NCBI GenBank assembly: GCA_031257655.1
Contig: JAIROF010000122.1
Location: 1 to 12,723 of the forward strand
Length of the DNA: 12,723 nt
From: Prevotellaceae bacterium
GTDB lineage: Bacteria; Bacteroidota; Bacteroidia; Bacteroidales; UBA932
Direction: 5' to 3'
Under the pieces are notes generated by a model. It saw only the letters and a list, made by a program, of their open reading frames with translations, ran no database searches and had not been told where the DNA came from. The position numbers were made by a program, and so were the translations under genes. Below are positions 12,011 to 12,723 of this stretch, one piece after another (the first letter of the stretch is position 1; each line of letters starts with the position of its first letter).

Positions 12011-12723
12011 TTACAATTCACGCACCCAGATATTCCTGAAGCTGACGGCCGTTCCGTGGTCTTGCAGCATCAGCGGCAAGCGGCCGTGGGCGCGGTATTC
12101 GGGCAAACCGAGCCACTCGGTATTCCCCTTTACCGTGAAATTGTTCTGCACCACAACGCCATTTAGCACCACCGTAATTATAGCCGGAGCCTCCAGCACA
12201 CCGCCTGCGCCGAATATGGGGGCTTTCCAGTAAATATCGAACACCTGCCATTCGCCGTTTTTGGTGTAAGCGTTGGCGGAAGGTGCGCTTTGCTTGTAGA
12301 TGCTGCCCACTATCCCGTTGACATACGTGGGGTTGTTGTCGCCGTCGAGCACCTGCACTTCGTATTTGCTTTGCAGGAATACGCCGCTGTTGCCGCGGTT
12401 CTGGCCGTGGTATTTTTCGGCAGGAGGCGACTTGAACTCAATGTGCAGCTGGCAGTCACCGAAATAGGCCTTTGTCCTGACATTACCGGCACCGGGGACA
12501 ACGGTCATTTCGCCGTTAGTCACCTTCCATTTGGCGTCTTCACCTTTGTCCGATACCCACTGGGACAGGTCTGTCCCGTCAAACAGGATAATAGCGTCCG
12601 ACGGCGGCTGACCGGGCGCTTTGCCGGGTTTCACCACCGGGACTTCGGGTTTATACCATTCCGTGCTTTCCGGCGCCCACTCCTGCGTACCCGGCTCCTG
12701 CGCCCATACACATAAGGCGCTGC
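12011..12723 (-). CDS. DUF1080 (3-keto-disaccharide hydrolase family) secreted protein, 5' end outside window
   Basis: The minus-strand frame is open to the right edge. The visible part starts SALCVWAQEPGTQEWAPEST, which looks like the end of a signal peptide, so the start codon lies just beyond the window; GTG 12637 is internal. The domain has IILFDGTDLSQWVS, KWKVTNGEM, QLHIEFKSP, NRGNSGVFLQSKYEVQVLDG, WQVFDIYWKAP and LPLMLQDHGTAVSFRNIWVR, in the expected order for the concanavalin-like DUF1080 fold. It ends at TAA 12011-12013. Members are secreted sugar-active proteins, some acting on 3-keto-glycosides; the exact substrate cannot be told from sequence. It is the upstream partner of the GH30 remnant. 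Confidence 0.92.
   Translation of the reverse strand, partial: SALCVWAQEPGTQEWAPESTEWYKPEVPVVKPGKAPGQPPSDAIILFDGTDLSQWVSDKGEDAKWKVTNGEMTVVPGAGNVRTKAYFGDCQLHIEFKSPPAEKYHGQNRGNSGVFLQSKYEVQVLDGDNNPTYVNGIVGSIYKQSAPSANAYTKNGEWQVFDIYWKAPIFGAGGVLEAPAIITVVLNGVVVQNNFTVKGNTEWLGLPEYRAHGRLPLMLQDHGTAVSFRNIWVREL

Noticed and set aside
11535..12039. Right part of the plus-strand frame that continues the rhuM remnant
   Set aside because: After about 11530 it is only the antisense of the GH30 gene and has no RhuM similarity.
12290..12715. Plus-strand open frame opposite the DUF1080 gene
   Set aside because: The minus-strand frame contains the complete run of DUF1080 motifs; this one shows none.

Overview
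The window looks like a chromosomal segment of a member of the Bacteroidetes, most likely order Bacteroidales. The basis is a complete batA-batB-batC-batD-batE set (the Bacteroides aerotolerance genes), a GIN-domain (DUF2807) exported protein, a DUF1080/GH30 pair of secreted glycan-active proteins, a TAnnTTTG-type promoter element, and weak Shine-Dalgarno signals before most starts. I cannot name the species.

Layout, left to right. (1) Positions 2-289 hold the 3' end of a DUF4381-like gene, the usual neighbour just upstream of batA. (2) 284-942 is non-coding: a 7-bp repeat array, then a roughly 290-bp palindromic element built of 51-bp hairpin units between 44-bp inverted repeats. (3) A GIN-domain gene (943-1851) precedes batA (1885-2886). 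(4) A second heptamer array and a dispersed intergenic repeat separate batA from batB (3190-4197). (5) Between batB and batC sits an insertion of unrelated genes: lgt (4200-5120), a frameshifted MNT nucleotidyltransferase (5160-5464), a third heptamer array, and an intact MNT antitoxin (5589-6029) overlapping a HEPN toxin (6007-6411) whose catalytic His is replaced by Arg. (6) batC (6477-7310), batD (7378-9213), a fourth heptamer array, batE (9313-10086) and trpA (10103-10879) follow on the same strand. (7) After a second copy of the dispersed repeat come a broken rhuM gene (11125-about 11535), a 3'-truncated GH30 gene (11503-11967, minus strand) that collides with it, and a DUF1080 gene (12011 to beyond the right edge, minus strand).

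BatA and BatB are membrane-anchored von Willebrand A proteins with intact MIDAS residues. BatC and BatE carry TPRs, and BatD is a large exported membrane-anchored protein. In this family they are thought to form an envelope complex served by a MoxR AAA+ ATPase encoded upstream, outside the window. Lgt anchors lipoproteins and is positioned to be translationally coupled to BatB.

The main unusual features are these. Four 7-bp repeat arrays all lie on the coding strand; three of them share bases with the stop codon of the preceding gene, or of the shifted frame for the MNT gene. Two independent tandem duplications (61 bp and 20 bp) each copied a stop/start junction, leaving a micro-ORF that could relay translational coupling. 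The MNT gene carries an A_AAA_AAG slippery heptamer exactly where its reading frame breaks. The MNT/HEPN modules look disarmed. rhuM and the GH30 gene are both cut at one junction.
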